A DNA stretch of 64,000 nucleotides from Planctomycetaceae bacterium. GTDB taxonomy: Bacteria > Planctomycetota > Planctomycetia > Pirellulales > Pirellulaceae. Positions 44,076 through 53,090 of the stretch are shown here, piece after piece. The translations under genes were made by a program, and so were the position numbers. Under the pieces are notes generated by a model. It did not search any database, was not told the origin of the DNA, and saw only the letters and a list, made by a program, of their open reading frames with translations. The DNA is taken from contig JAHEBQ010000010.1 in assembly GCA_024642205.1 (NCBI GenBank), positions 1-64,000 of the forward strand, given 5' to 3'. Position 1 is the stretch's first letter, and each line of letters starts with the position of its first letter.

Positions 44076-45314
44076 CTAACGAAACGCTTCACCAACCAGC
44101 AGGCAGCGACTCAACCGTTGATATACTTCCAGCAAGTGCGGTTGACTCAGGTCGTTGCCTGCCGCCCGTTCAATGCGAGAAGCCAGGCTACCATGCTGCA
44201 GGATAAAATCCAACGCGGGCCGAAATGACACCAGCATCGGCTCATAGATTTCGGCCACGGACAACAAATGCTTCCAGAGGTCCCCCGCCGAAATTGAACC
44301 TGACAGGATCCCGAACTGCCGCAAGAAACCTGGATCTTCAATCACCGTTGATTCAGCCTCTCGCGAAATCGAATTCAGCAGACTCGATAGCGACTCGGTA
44401 GTCACGAGTTTTTGAGAATCAAGGGACTGCCAATGGCCAGCCACCAGGGCCTTCAGGACTCCGACCGCCGCAACACAGATCGCGATATCAGCACGCGGAA
44501 ATTCCTGCACATCCATCACACGAATTTCAATCGAGCCGCGGTCAAAACGGGCAATCGCCCCCCGAGAATTCAAAAAATTTGCATCAAAGACATCCTTCGT
44601 GTTGTAGGGCGCTATTGCTTCCTCCAAGCCCCGAAAGATCTGTTGCCGGTAAGTCACTTCGTCAAAAATCGCTTCCGGGACGATCTGACCAGTCAAGAAA
44701 GGGACTCGCGCGCAGGCGCCTCGCACTGCCTGCATCCGCATGTCACGCCAATCGCCCAGGCGACGATCCATGATCGGAGAACTTGCGCTCAGGGCTGGCA
44801 AAATCGGCAGCAGGATTCGCACCGCAGCATGCAAGCAGGAGAATTCTTCCTCGGTGGCAAACGGCAAATTCAAGTGCACCGATTGTACGTTTGCCCAACC
44901 ATGCCGGAAACAACCAAATACATCATGATAGGCTTGATAGACCTCGGCGTAGTCGTGCGGCCACAGCACCGTCTCAATTGCTGGATCCATCCAGGGGTGC
45001 ATCCCGGTAGGCAACAAGCGAATTCCGATGGCGTCGAGCGAGGCTTGAATTTCACACACCGCTTGCTGAAACGAATCCGCTAACGCTACCAGATCGGAGT
45101 TTGGCATCGTTCCTTTCAGCTCAATCACGTGCAACGCCAGTTCATTGCTCCACGTAATCGGGCCCGCTTCAAAATCACTTGTTGGTTTTCCCGCGGCGGC
45201 CTCGAGCAAACGATCTGCGACTGCCTTTACGTCCAGGGATTGCCGATCAACGAGCATGTATTCCAGCTCGATTCCGAACGCCTCAAACAGTGACCAGCGC
45301 ATTCGTTTATTCAT
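44076..45314 (-). CDS. GCS2-type carboxylate-amine ligase
   Basis: Protein of 412 residues related to glutamate-cysteine ligase type 2 and YbdK. Marks are FEAFGIELEYMLVDR at the N-terminus, ELALHVIELKG, TGMHPW, VQSVHLNLPF and FDRGSIEIRVMDVQEFP. These enzymes make an amide from a carboxylate and an amine with ATP. Its ATG at 45314 overlaps the TGA of the ATP-grasp gene in an ATGA, which indicates translational coupling. A longer in-frame start lies inside the previous gene and is unlikely. Substrates unknown. Confidence 0.88.
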   Translation of the reverse strand: MNKRMRWSLFEAFGIELEYMLVDRQSLDVKAVADRLLEAAAGKPTSDFEAGPITWSNELALHVIELKGTMPNSDLVALADSFQQAVCEIQASLDAIGIRLLPTGMHPWMDPAIETVLWPHDYAEVYQAYHDVFGCFRHGWANVQSVHLNLPFATEEEFSCLHAAVRILLPILPALSASSPIMDRRLGDWRDMRMQAVRGACARVPFLTGQIVPEAIFDEVTYRQQIFRGLEEAIAPYNTKDVFDANFLNSRGAIARFDRGSIEIRVMDVQEFPRADIAICVAAVGVLKALVAGHWQSLDSQKLVTTESLSSLLNSISREAESTVIEDPGFLRQFGILSGSISAGDLWKHLLSVAEIYEPMLVSFRPALDFILQHGSLASRIERAAGNDLSQPHLLEVYQRLSRCLLVGEAFR

Positions 45315-46777
45315 GCCATGTTCTCTGCTGACCTGCCGCGTTCCAATCGTCGCAAGAATGACTCCATCACACGCCAATACAGATCATCGCGAAGAACCGC
45401 GTCTTCGATACCCGTATCGATATTCGGATTGTCATTGACTTCGATCACCACAAAATTTCCGTCGGTTTCCTTGATATCCACGCCGTAAAGACCGTCCCCA
45501 ATCAAATCCGCGGCTTTTTGAGCCAGCGCGACGGCTTTACGCGGCGCCAGTTCAACCGGTAGCGTTTCGCATTTTCCGTATTTGTTTTTTTTGCCGGACT
45601 GGTTGATGATCTGCCAATGCCCACGCGCCATATGGTACTTGCATGCATATAGCGGGCGCCGATCCAAAATCCCGATTCGCCAGTCAAATTCGGTCAGCGT
45701 GTATTGTTGCGCGACCACCAGTTCGGAGTCCGCAAAATAGATCTCCAGCTGATCCGCCAGTTCTTGATCCGTTTCAACCTTGGTCACGCCTTTTGAAAAC
45801 GCGCTGTCGGGGCGTTTGAGAACGACAGGGAAGCCCAGCTGCTGGGCGATCTGATCGGCATTTCCCCGATGAGCGACAATGGTTTTTGGCGTGGACAGTT
45901 TCGCCTTTTCGAGGAGTTCCGCCAGATAGACCTTGTTCGAACACAGCAGGATCGATCGCGGGTCATCGATAACGACCATCCCTTCTCTTTGTGCTCGGCG
46001 CGCCAGACGGTAAGTATGGTGATTGACGGCCGTCGTTTCGCGAATGAACAGGGCATCGAATTCCAGCAATCGACCGGAGTCTTCGGCGGTAATCAATTGT
46101 GCTGCGATTCCCAGGCTCGCCGCCGCCTTGATCATTTTCTGCAGTGCTTTCCCGTCGGAAGGAGCCATATCGCCTTCATCCGGATTATGCAGTATCGCCA
46201 GATCAAACCGAATCGAATTTTTCTTGGCTTTACTCCCACCCTGAGTAAAATGCCTCTGAGCCTGCTGCGAGACAAATGACCGGTGAGATTCGGGTACATC
46301 CTGCAAACCAATCGCGTTCAACGACGCCAACCGCCATTTCTTGGTTTTCCTGAACTCGAATCGCAACAGGGGAGCCTGGAACAGATTGGATAATTCTCGG
46401 GCCAGACGATTGTAGCGATCCGACAGGTTGCGTCCAAAATAGACACTCAGCGAAAATCGATCGGACTTCAGTGGTGCCAGTGATTTGTTTATCAACTCGG
46501 ACAATTCGGGAGGCTCCAATTGAACTCCCTGACTCTGCTCAAGATCCTGGATCGTCACCACACTTGGAAACGGCCGATGGCCGCGGGCTTCGGCCAATAA
46601 CGATACATAGTAACCCAGGGTTTGATATTTATAGGAGTGCGCGAGATTGTAGACCTTCACGTTGCGGCGTCGGTTCCATTCGCTGCTCGTCAAATACTCG
46701 CGCGGGTCCACGGATTCGACGTTTGGAATTTTTGCAATCCAATCGTGCTGTTTGTCAGTAACAATGACGATAGCCAT
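45311..46777 (-). CDS. RimK-type ATP-grasp ligase with RLAN-like N-terminal domain
   Basis: Protein of 488 residues. The first about 190 residues resemble the RimK-like ATP-grasp N-terminal (RLAN) domain (VYNLAHSYKYQTLGYYVSLL, FGRNLSDRYNRLARELSNLF). The ATP-grasp part follows: GFPVVLKRPDSAFSKGVTKV, QQYTLTEFDWRIGILDRRPLYACKY, GDGLYGVDIKE and the metal-binding VIEVNDNPNIDTGIED. RimK enzymes add glutamate or other amino acids to a carboxylate. The gene starts four bases after the C39-like peptidase and overlaps the GCS2 gene, so the four genes form one tight operon. Confidence 0.88.
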   Translation of the reverse strand: MAIVIVTDKQHDWIAKIPNVESVDPREYLTSSEWNRRRNVKVYNLAHSYKYQTLGYYVSLLAEARGHRPFPSVVTIQDLEQSQGVQLEPPELSELINKSLAPLKSDRFSLSVYFGRNLSDRYNRLARELSNLFQAPLLRFEFRKTKKWRLASLNAIGLQDVPESHRSFVSQQAQRHFTQGGSKAKKNSIRFDLAILHNPDEGDMAPSDGKALQKMIKAAASLGIAAQLITAEDSGRLLEFDALFIRETTAVNHHTYRLARRAQREGMVVIDDPRSILLCSNKVYLAELLEKAKLSTPKTIVAHRGNADQIAQQLGFPVVLKRPDSAFSKGVTKVETDQELADQLEIYFADSELVVAQQYTLTEFDWRIGILDRRPLYACKYHMARGHWQIINQSGKKNKYGKCETLPVELAPRKAVALAQKAADLIGDGLYGVDIKETDGNFVVIEVNDNPNIDTGIEDAVLRDDLYWRVMESFLRRLERGRSAENMA

Positions 46778-46781
46778 GGCG

Positions 46782-47507
46782 TTATTTCGGTTGAATCACC
46801 AACAAGTTAGAGTCATAAGTCACGATTCCCAGGAGAATCGCAGTCGCGACATGGTCAATGGAGGACCAATAGTTTTTTTCGGGCGATTTTGGGTTGGGGT
46901 GCAAAGGGTCGGAGATCAAGACGGAATCCGCGGCCGAGTCAAAGCCATTCAAGATTACGAAATGCCCGACCGGATTTCCACCGACATCGTCTGGCACACC
47001 GCTGATCCCGTTTTCGTTGGGAGGGTGAGGACGCTCGCGTGCCTCTTGATAGAGGAACGTCGCGCTAACGCCAGCCAGCACGGGCAGGTTAGCAACCATG
47101 TGCTGCCGAATCAGTTCCCGTTCGAGCGGCTGCATGAGGATTTCACCGCCCAATTCCAGGAATCGCAGATAACACTCGGTCGCAATGGTAAGCCGTGAAC
47201 CGACTTCACCTTTGATCTTGTTTTGTAATCGTAGTCGCTCCGGCAAATCAACCACCGTTTGAAACCAGGTCGGATCAAAGACCCGCACGTTGTACGTAAA
47301 GATCTTTGCCGCGTAACCACGCTCGCGGGCATGGCACGCCAGTTGAACTGCGAGGGTACCGCCGTTCTCGAGCTGGGGCAATTCGGACATGATTTGGGCA
47401 ACCGTAACCTGGTCGTTCCAGAATTTGTACAGCGCCTGCAAACACGTTGCCCCACAGGCTGAGTCTGTCGGCTGGGGCTCGATATCAATGGGAAGGGTCA
47501 GTTTCAT
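46782..47507 (-). CDS. C39-like (papain-fold) cysteine peptidase
   Basis: Protein of 241 residues. The catalytic Cys stands in SACGATCLQALYKFW near the N-terminus, with Gln-containing DSACG context, and the later His in GHFVILNGFD and Asp in ISDPLHPN complete a papain-like triad. There is no signal peptide and no transporter domain, so it is probably cytoplasmic, unlike bacteriocin C39 peptidases. It is the first gene of the peptidase-ligase operon and may release or trim a substrate for the ligases. Confidence 0.78.
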   Translation of the reverse strand: MKLTLPIDIEPQPTDSACGATCLQALYKFWNDQVTVAQIMSELPQLENGGTLAVQLACHARERGYAAKIFTYNVRVFDPTWFQTVVDLPERLRLQNKIKGEVGSRLTIATECYLRFLELGGEILMQPLERELIRQHMVANLPVLAGVSATFLYQEARERPHPPNENGISGVPDDVGGNPVGHFVILNGFDSAADSVLISDPLHPNPKSPEKNYWSSIDHVATAILLGIVTYDSNLLVIQPK

Positions 47508-47976
47508 GGAAGTGAATTAGAATCTGTAATCTACCTTTTTGGCAGTGGGAGTTGGCATGAACCTGCTGATGGGACCAAGCGGCGAAAGGAAATCAACGTT
47601 CGATTGAACGCCAGTGCCGACGTGGCAACAACCCGGACAATTGGTTCCGTCGGTACCGTTCAGACTTTCGACCCGGGAAACGCAGGAGAGTTAGTTGTCG
47701 ATTCCGGCATTTGCCGCTGTGGTTCCAATTGTCAATCTCCCCCCAAGACCCGCCATGCCATTCGGCTACAGAGGAAGCATTGAGACAATGGATGGGTAGC
47801 ACCGACTCGTCCAGGGATTGCCTGACTTGGTGCCGTCTACCGTTTCTTGTACAAATTCCAAAATGTACCATTGTCAAAACTTCCGGCGGCTGTAGACTTC
47901 CTGACAGATAGCAGATTGGTTGATAACCAATAGAGATCTGACCAAAACTCGTTTCCGGCGTTCCATTGCCATCCCC
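47508..47976. other. 469-base intergenic region
   Basis: Lies upstream of the C39-like gene and of a small plus-strand gene. Only short, poorly supported reading frames are seen. It must hold the operon promoter, but I could not choose one. Confidence 0.4.
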
Positions 47977-48399
47977 ATGAACCGTTCCCCTTTCTGGTTG
48001 ATTTGTTTAGCAGCAACAGTGGTTTGGTCGGGCGCGTTCGTTTGGTTCTGCGGCTCAGACATTCTGCCAAACGGACTCAGGAACGACAGGCCCACACGCG
48101 TCACTCGATGTGAACCTGCGGCAGCCGGTTTGAGCAATGTCTCTGACCGAATCAATCGGACGGTCTGGGTACGGTCGAATCACGACAATCGCGGTGAATT
48201 TGATCGTCCCGACGATTCGTTGGGGTTATCCGGTAACCGAAGGAACCCGAGACTCGGCTGGGATTCATTTGTCGCTGGTTCATCCGATATGTGTCGGCTG
48301 ATTGTCGACAGGGTTCACAGGCAACCGGTTTTCAAATGCGATGTGTCTCCCGCCAGAAAAAGCACCTTGGTATCTCTCCGGGTCCGCTTGCAGGTCTAA
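47977..48399 (+). CDS. small signal-anchored hypothetical protein
   Basis: Possible protein of 140 residues. The start MNRSPFWLICLAATVVWSG is a good signal peptide or anchor, and the rest is polar with many Arg, Asn and Asp residues and no known motif. No clear ribosome-binding site precedes the ATG at 47977, so it may not be expressed. Confidence 0.35.
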   Translation: MNRSPFWLICLAATVVWSGAFVWFCGSDILPNGLRNDRPTRVTRCEPAAAGLSNVSDRINRTVWVRSNHDNRGEFDRPDDSLGLSGNRRNPRLGWDSFVAGSSDMCRLIVDRVHRQPVFKCDVSPARKSTLVSLRVRLQV

Positions 48400-48520
48400 A
48401 CGAAAATTTGATACGCCATTTGCGCTTCAATATTTTGTTTTGTTCCATCGATCTGCGCTTGATTTTTCGTCTTCTTAAGGGCACGTAAAAAGGGCGCGTA
48501 ACCTGCAAGGAATTCAAATC

Positions 48521-49126
48521 ATGAGTCACAAACATCGTTCACCAAGTAAAGCATTTTCGCCTTCGACCACGAGCAAATCCGGCACGGGTCGCGAATCCAG
48601 TGACGTGGCTGCAACCAACCGGCACTTTTTCGCGCTCGTTGAACAAGGCGATTATGACCGTGCTCTTGCTTCTTTGGCCGCCAACGGCCATGGCAGCCAA
48701 TTTCCCAACGAGAAGGCAATCTGCCTGATGCGACTTGGTCGTTTTCCGGAAGCAATCGACACGTTGAGAAAAGCCGTTCTTGGCTCCAACTGTGCCTGGA
48801 TGCGTGACGATGTCCCCGTGATCTATAAGACCAATCTTGCCACCGCATTGTTGCTTGGTGGACATCCGGCTGGCTGCAAATCAATCCTGAATGAACTCGA
48901 TGACGAATCGCTGCCTGCCGTCATTCGCATTCGTTCTGTCATCAGAGATTGGGAGAAAAGCCTTTCGTTGTGGCAACGCGCAAATTGGCATTGGCTGGGA
49001 CTCGAACCACAGAATCGACCTGTCAAGTTCGACGGTGTGATTGGCGAGTTCGAGCATTCCCCGGTTTCATTGCCACGGACTCCTTTTCCCGCCAAACCAG
49101 GACCATGCATGAAGACTGCTGTTTGA
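48521..49126 (+). CDS. TPR-like hypothetical protein
   Basis: Protein of 201 residues. After a Ser-rich start, residues about 30-130 form helix pairs like tetratricopeptide repeats (NRHFFALVEQGDYDRALASL, EKAICLMRLGRFPEAIDTLRKAV, TNLATALLLGGHPAGCKSIL). The C-terminal 50 residues are Pro-rich. ATG at 48521 has AAGGA upstream. There is no signal peptide. It is convergent with the STN-like gene. The TPR-like part suggests protein binding. Confidence 0.65.
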   Translation: MSHKHRSPSKAFSPSTTSKSGTGRESSDVAATNRHFFALVEQGDYDRALASLAANGHGSQFPNEKAICLMRLGRFPEAIDTLRKAVLGSNCAWMRDDVPVIYKTNLATALLLGGHPAGCKSILNELDDESLPAVIRIRSVIRDWEKSLSLWQRANWHWLGLEPQNRPVKFDGVIGEFEHSPVSLPRTPFPAKPGPCMKTAV

Positions 49127-49163
49127 GTAGATCCCGGAAGCAACAACCGGGATCGGCCGGATG

Positions 49164-50210
49164 CTACCTGACAGAAATCCACAAAAATGGTCTGGCGTTT
49201 TCATCGACCCTGATTTCGTAGGAAAGACCTGGCTCCGATTGGTTCAAGACTCTCGAAACCGCGACGAGCAAGGCAACCTTTTTTTCGACAAGTGTGACTT
49301 TGACTTCGGAAAGTTCAACCCCGTTGCGCGCAAACGTATTGTGATCGTAGAAAAACGGCACACCCGACTTTTTCTCGATTGCGTCCAGCACCGAGTCCAG
49401 GGGGAAATTGCGGATCTCGATCGGAATCTGATCAAACAAAGTTGGCGCCGCGGCAACGGGTGGCCGATCAATCGGCCACCCAATTGGCCAGTTTTCTTCG
49501 CTGGAACGGGAATCCAGCAGGTGGATTTCCAGGGATTTTCCCTGTTCTCTTTTGGGTTCGACAACGACCCCAAGCGGGCGAACAATGGCGGCCAACGCCG
49601 TCCCGATGGAGATCCCCTTGAGTTCGTCGGCTATCTTTTCCTCACCGCTGACCGCGGCGCGGGCGGTTGGATCCAAGATGACCTTCAATCCCGTCTGCCT
49701 GAACAGTTTTCCAATCACATCACCGGCATTGAGGCCGACCGTGCTGAACTCAACTGGTTTGGAAAATATTGCGTGCAAGTCAACTAGCTGTTCGGACGTC
49801 AATCCAAATGCTTTCTTTTCCGCCAAAGCAACTTTGGCTCCATCGTCGCGGAACTTCTGAAGCAATGCCCGAATGCCCGCCTGGTCACCCATCGAAAAAC
49901 TGCCCCCGGGGAGCTTCAGCTGGTTCCCGACGATGTATCCGGTCACCCGAACGATCGTTGAGTTGGAAAGCTGATTCTCTTCAATCGCCGGCGTTCCCGG
50001 CCGCGCTGTTTTCGAAAGCACTTTGTCAGCTCCCACATTCTGAAGCATTTGAAGCCAATTCTGTTGCGTGCCGACCGGCGCCCGCGAATCAGCAGACACT
50101 TCCAGGTAGACCATCCGCCGCTTCGTTGCTGGTTGGCCACAAGCCAAATCGGCGAAGGCCAGCCACAGGACCACCAGGACAAGAAATGAAATTTCGAATC
50201 GGATTCGCAT
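49164..50210 (-). CDS. secreted protein with STN-like repeats
   Basis: Protein of 348 residues with a signal peptide (FEISFLVLVVLWLAFADLA). Two later segments have the pattern of secretin/TonB short N-terminal (STN) domains: VEFSTVGLNAGDVIGKLFRQTG and IEIRNFPLDSVLDAIEKKSG. No secretin barrel follows. It could bind a partner in the periplasm. ATG at 50210 starts the signal peptide; an in-frame start 30 codons earlier is less likely. Confidence 0.65.
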   Translation of the reverse strand: MRIRFEISFLVLVVLWLAFADLACGQPATKRRMVYLEVSADSRAPVGTQQNWLQMLQNVGADKVLSKTARPGTPAIEENQLSNSTIVRVTGYIVGNQLKLPGGSFSMGDQAGIRALLQKFRDDGAKVALAEKKAFGLTSEQLVDLHAIFSKPVEFSTVGLNAGDVIGKLFRQTGLKVILDPTARAAVSGEEKIADELKGISIGTALAAIVRPLGVVVEPKREQGKSLEIHLLDSRSSEENWPIGWPIDRPPVAAAPTLFDQIPIEIRNFPLDSVLDAIEKKSGVPFFYDHNTFARNGVELSEVKVTLVEKKVALLVAVSRVLNQSEPGLSYEIRVDENARPFLWISVR

Positions 50211-50401
50211 CGAATTTACTTTCGCAATGTGCGGCCCGGACCAACCCGTCGCGCCAGCAGGGAACATACCTTTCTGCGCAAGTCGCTCGCGCCACTGCAC
50301 CCTGGGAGTCGGACTAACCCGCCAGCATTGAAACTACAAAACCAGCTTCCGTGGACCATTGTTGCCTGCCACCGGCCTGCGGCAAGTGGAATCGAACTCA
50401 C

Positions 50402-51325
50402 CTAATCCGAAACGCCGTAGCGACCGATGCAGTAAATCGCGTTAATCAGGTCCTTGACGCCAATCTTTTTGCCTTCGTCGTATCCGCGACTGTCATAGGA
50501 GATTGGGACTTCGACAAAGCGGTAACCCCGGCGAGCGAGTTTGGCGGTGATCTCAGGCTCAATCCCAAATCGATCCTGTTCGATTTGAATGTCCTTGATG
50601 ACGTCCCGATTAAAAGCCTTGTAACAGGTTTCCATATCGGTCAGTTTGAGACCGCTGAAAAGGTTGGATGCGCCTGTCAGGATTGCATTGCCCGCGCGAT
50701 GCACCCACGACTCATCCTGGCGCTCGTCGCCGATGAATCTGGAACCGTAAACAACATCGGCTTCGTCTCGCAAAAGCGGCTGAATCAAGCGGGGAATGTC
50801 GCGCGGGTCATATTCCAAATCCGCGTCCTGGACGACGACGATGTCGCCGGTCACGTGCTGGAATCCCGTTCGCAGCGCCGCGCCTTTGCCTTGATTCCTG
50901 TCTTGGAGCAGAACGGTCACGTTTCTCATGCCAACCAGTTTCTTCAGAATCTCGCGTGTTCCATCGGTACTGAAGTCATCTACGATAACCAACTCAAGGT
51001 TCAGCGGGAGTGCCGCAACCCGGGTGAGAATACGTCCGATCGTGTTCCGTTCGTTGTATACGGGAATCACGACCGACAGCAAATAGTCCGTTCGTTGACT
51101 GGCGTTCTGACCGGAATTGGCTGACTGGTATTCGGATAGCTCATCACGAACCAGTTCCACACAACCGTCGATCCGGTTCAGCACTTGATCGAGATATTCG
51201 GACTCCGGTGGAGCCGGCTTTGACCGATCAGTGGTCGACTGATCTGGCGGCATCGGCCCCGTCGAGGCCGACAGGTCCGCAGAAAACGTTGAAAGCGATT
51301 CGGAGCCAGGATTGGAATGGTTCAC
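50402..51325 (-). CDS. family 2 glycosyltransferase (DPM1-like)
   Basis: Protein of about 307 residues. After a poorly conserved N-terminal stretch of some 80 residues comes a GT2 GT-A domain: LSVVIPVYNERNTIGRIL, LVIVDDFSTDGTREIL, NQGKGAALRTGF, DADLEYDP (metal site), VVYGSRFIGD, and KAFNRDVIKDI. There are no membrane segments. It resembles polyprenyl-phosphate sugar transferases that load the lipid donors used by GT-C enzymes such as GT87. The start is uncertain: GTG at 51325 is chosen; the frame is open to TTG at 51385. Confidence 0.85.
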   Translation of the reverse strand: MNHSNPGSESLSTFSADLSASTGPMPPDQSTTDRSKPAPPESEYLDQVLNRIDGCVELVRDELSEYQSANSGQNASQRTDYLLSVVIPVYNERNTIGRILTRVAALPLNLELVIVDDFSTDGTREILKKLVGMRNVTVLLQDRNQGKGAALRTGFQHVTGDIVVVQDADLEYDPRDIPRLIQPLLRDEADVVYGSRFIGDERQDESWVHRAGNAILTGASNLFSGLKLTDMETCYKAFNRDVIKDIQIEQDRFGIEPEITAKLARRGYRFVEVPISYDSRGYDEGKKIGVKDLINAIYCIGRYGVSD

Positions 51326-51385
51326 AGTAATCTCAACCTCAATAAACGATTTGCCACCTTCCAGTTTTCGGAATTCTGGCACCAA

Positions 51386-51687
51386 ATCGTGACTTGCAGG
51401 CCTGCCTTGTCAATTATACGAGTTTGATCCCCGGCAACGCGAACGATCGGCAATCCAATCCGGACAATCGGACAAACGCAGAGGTCAGCATTGGCAAACC
51501 TTGCGTTTCAAACCGATTTTCGGGAACACGGGTCGTGGCGAGTTTGGAATGCGCGGCCAAGCAACCGGGGCTTTCCCAGATCAGTCTCCGGTTTCCGGGC
51601 CATGAGGCACCCGAAAACCGGCGGTTGCTCTGCCGTTATTCGAAAACTGGGTCAGAACCGGAGGTGTGACGTCCGATCATTGGCGAC
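51386..51687. other. 302-base intergenic region
   Basis: Between the GT2 gene and the nrdB terminator. I see no gene or strong structure in it. Confidence 0.4.
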
Positions 51688-51717
51688 AAAAAAAGCCACC
51701 GCAGTAACCGCAGTGGC
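51688..51717 (-). terminator. rho-independent terminator after nrdB
   Basis: Minus-strand hairpin with a 9-bp stem (GCCACTGCG with TGCGGTGGC, two G-T pairs) and loop GTTAC, then seven T residues, about 48 bases after the nrdB stop. Confidence 0.8.
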
Positions 51718-51764
51718 CAGATTTGTTCGTCGGATCAAGCCCGTTGACCGACGGTCGATCTCGA

Positions 51765-52817
51765 CTAATCCCAGGCGAGTTTGCCGCCAGTCTGGTATTC
51801 GGTGACCCGGGTTTCGAAAAAATTCTTTTCTTTGGCCAGATCCATTGTCTCGCTCATCCAGGGAAATGGGTTCTTGCTGTTGTACTGGACTGGCAGGCCG
51901 ATTCGCTCCAGGCGACGGTCGGCAACGTGCTGAACGTAATCGCGGAACAATTCAGCGTTCAAACCCAGCACGCCATTGGGAAGGCAATCCTCCGCGTAGG
52001 CAATTTCCAGTTCAACAGACTCGCGGACGCGATTGACCATCTGTTGCTGGAATTCGGGGGTCCACAATTCGGGATTCTCAGACTTGATGCCGTTGATCAA
52101 ATCGATACCGAAGTTCAGGTGAATCGACTCGTCCCGGAGAATGTACTGGAACTGTTCACCGATCCCCTTCATCAGGTTTCGTCGATGAAACGAGAGGATC
52201 ATCACAAATCCTGTGTAAAAGAAAATCCCCTCCATGATAAGGTAAAATCCGATCAAGTTCTTCAGAAATGCCTGGGCACCTTCAAAAGTCTCGGTCGTAA
52301 ACCCAGGTTCCAAAATCTCCCGGGTCAGTTCCATTTCAAACTCGTCTTTTCGGGCGATTGCAGGAACCTCGTTGTACATATTGAAGACTTCGCCTTCATT
52401 CAGGCCAAGACTCTCGACAACATACAGAAAGGTATGAGAGTGAACCGCTTCTTCGAACGCCTGACGCAGAAGGTACTGCCTGCATTCGGCGTTGGTCACG
52501 TGCTTGAAGACCGCCAGTACCAGGTTGTTCCCGACCAGGCTTTCCGCCGTTGAGAAAAACCCGAGGTTGCGCATGATCACCCGTTTTTCATCAGCCGTCA
52601 GCAGATTTGATTTCCAAATCTCAATATCTTTATGCATCGCCACTTCGGTTGGCATCCAGTGATTGGCACAACCATTGTCATAATGCTCCCAAGCCCATTT
52701 GTACTTGAGCGGCATCAGCTGATTCACGTCAACCTCCTGGCAGTTGATCAGACGTTTTTCACTGGCTTCAACTCGCTTGGCGGTACCGGTCGCTGTTTCT
52801 CGAATATCTGTTGCCAT
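51765..52817 (-). CDS. nrdB: ribonucleotide reductase R2 subunit, class Ic type
   Basis: Radical-generating subunit of 350 residues. Metal ligands, by the motifs, are Glu92 (STAESLVG), Glu123 and His126 ([10 protein letters not shown]), Glu196 (IMEGIFF), Glu230 and His233 (RDESIHLNF). The residue that carries the radical Tyr in E. coli is Phe130, and the Asp84 ligand of E. coli is Glu92. Every one of these positions is offset by three from the Chlamydia trachomatis class Ic R2 (Glu89, Glu120, His123, Phe127, Glu193, Glu227, His230, from memory). So a Mn/Fe cofactor instead of a tyrosyl radical is expected. It lies 273 bases downstream of nrdA. Confidence 0.93.
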   Translation of the reverse strand: MATDIRETATGTAKRVEASEKRLINCQEVDVNQLMPLKYKWAWEHYDNGCANHWMPTEVAMHKDIEIWKSNLLTADEKRVIMRNLGFFSTAESLVGNNLVLAVFKHVTNAECRQYLLRQAFEEAVHSHTFLYVVESLGLNEGEVFNMYNEVPAIARKDEFEMELTREILEPGFTTETFEGAQAFLKNLIGFYLIMEGIFFYTGFVMILSFHRRNLMKGIGEQFQYILRDESIHLNFGIDLINGIKSENPELWTPEFQQQMVNRVRESVELEIAYAEDCLPNGVLGLNAELFRDYVQHVADRRLERIGLPVQYNSKNPFPWMSETMDLAKEKNFFETRVTEYQTGGKLAWD

Positions 52818-53090
52818 TGTTTGCGACTCCTTGCAAAAAAATGATGTTTGATAGATGAAAGTCAGTTTGAATCGAAGCTCGTTGTTTCACGAAGGATCGT
52901 TGACCTGCGGACAACCGCGACCATCGCGATCAAACAACGACAAGCGAAAACTCAAACCAGGCATTTTCGCTCACCACGTCCTGTTCCCTCGATTTCCAGT
53001 CTCCAGTCGACGACTGTTGAAAACGGAAGGATGAGTGATCGGCCCGCTTGACTTGCACAGCGTGCGACGGGCCGACACCCATATTTCAAC

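Noticed and set aside
51386-51687. Small plus-strand frames downstream of the GT2 gene start
   Set aside because: Short, without ribosome-binding sites, and no domain.
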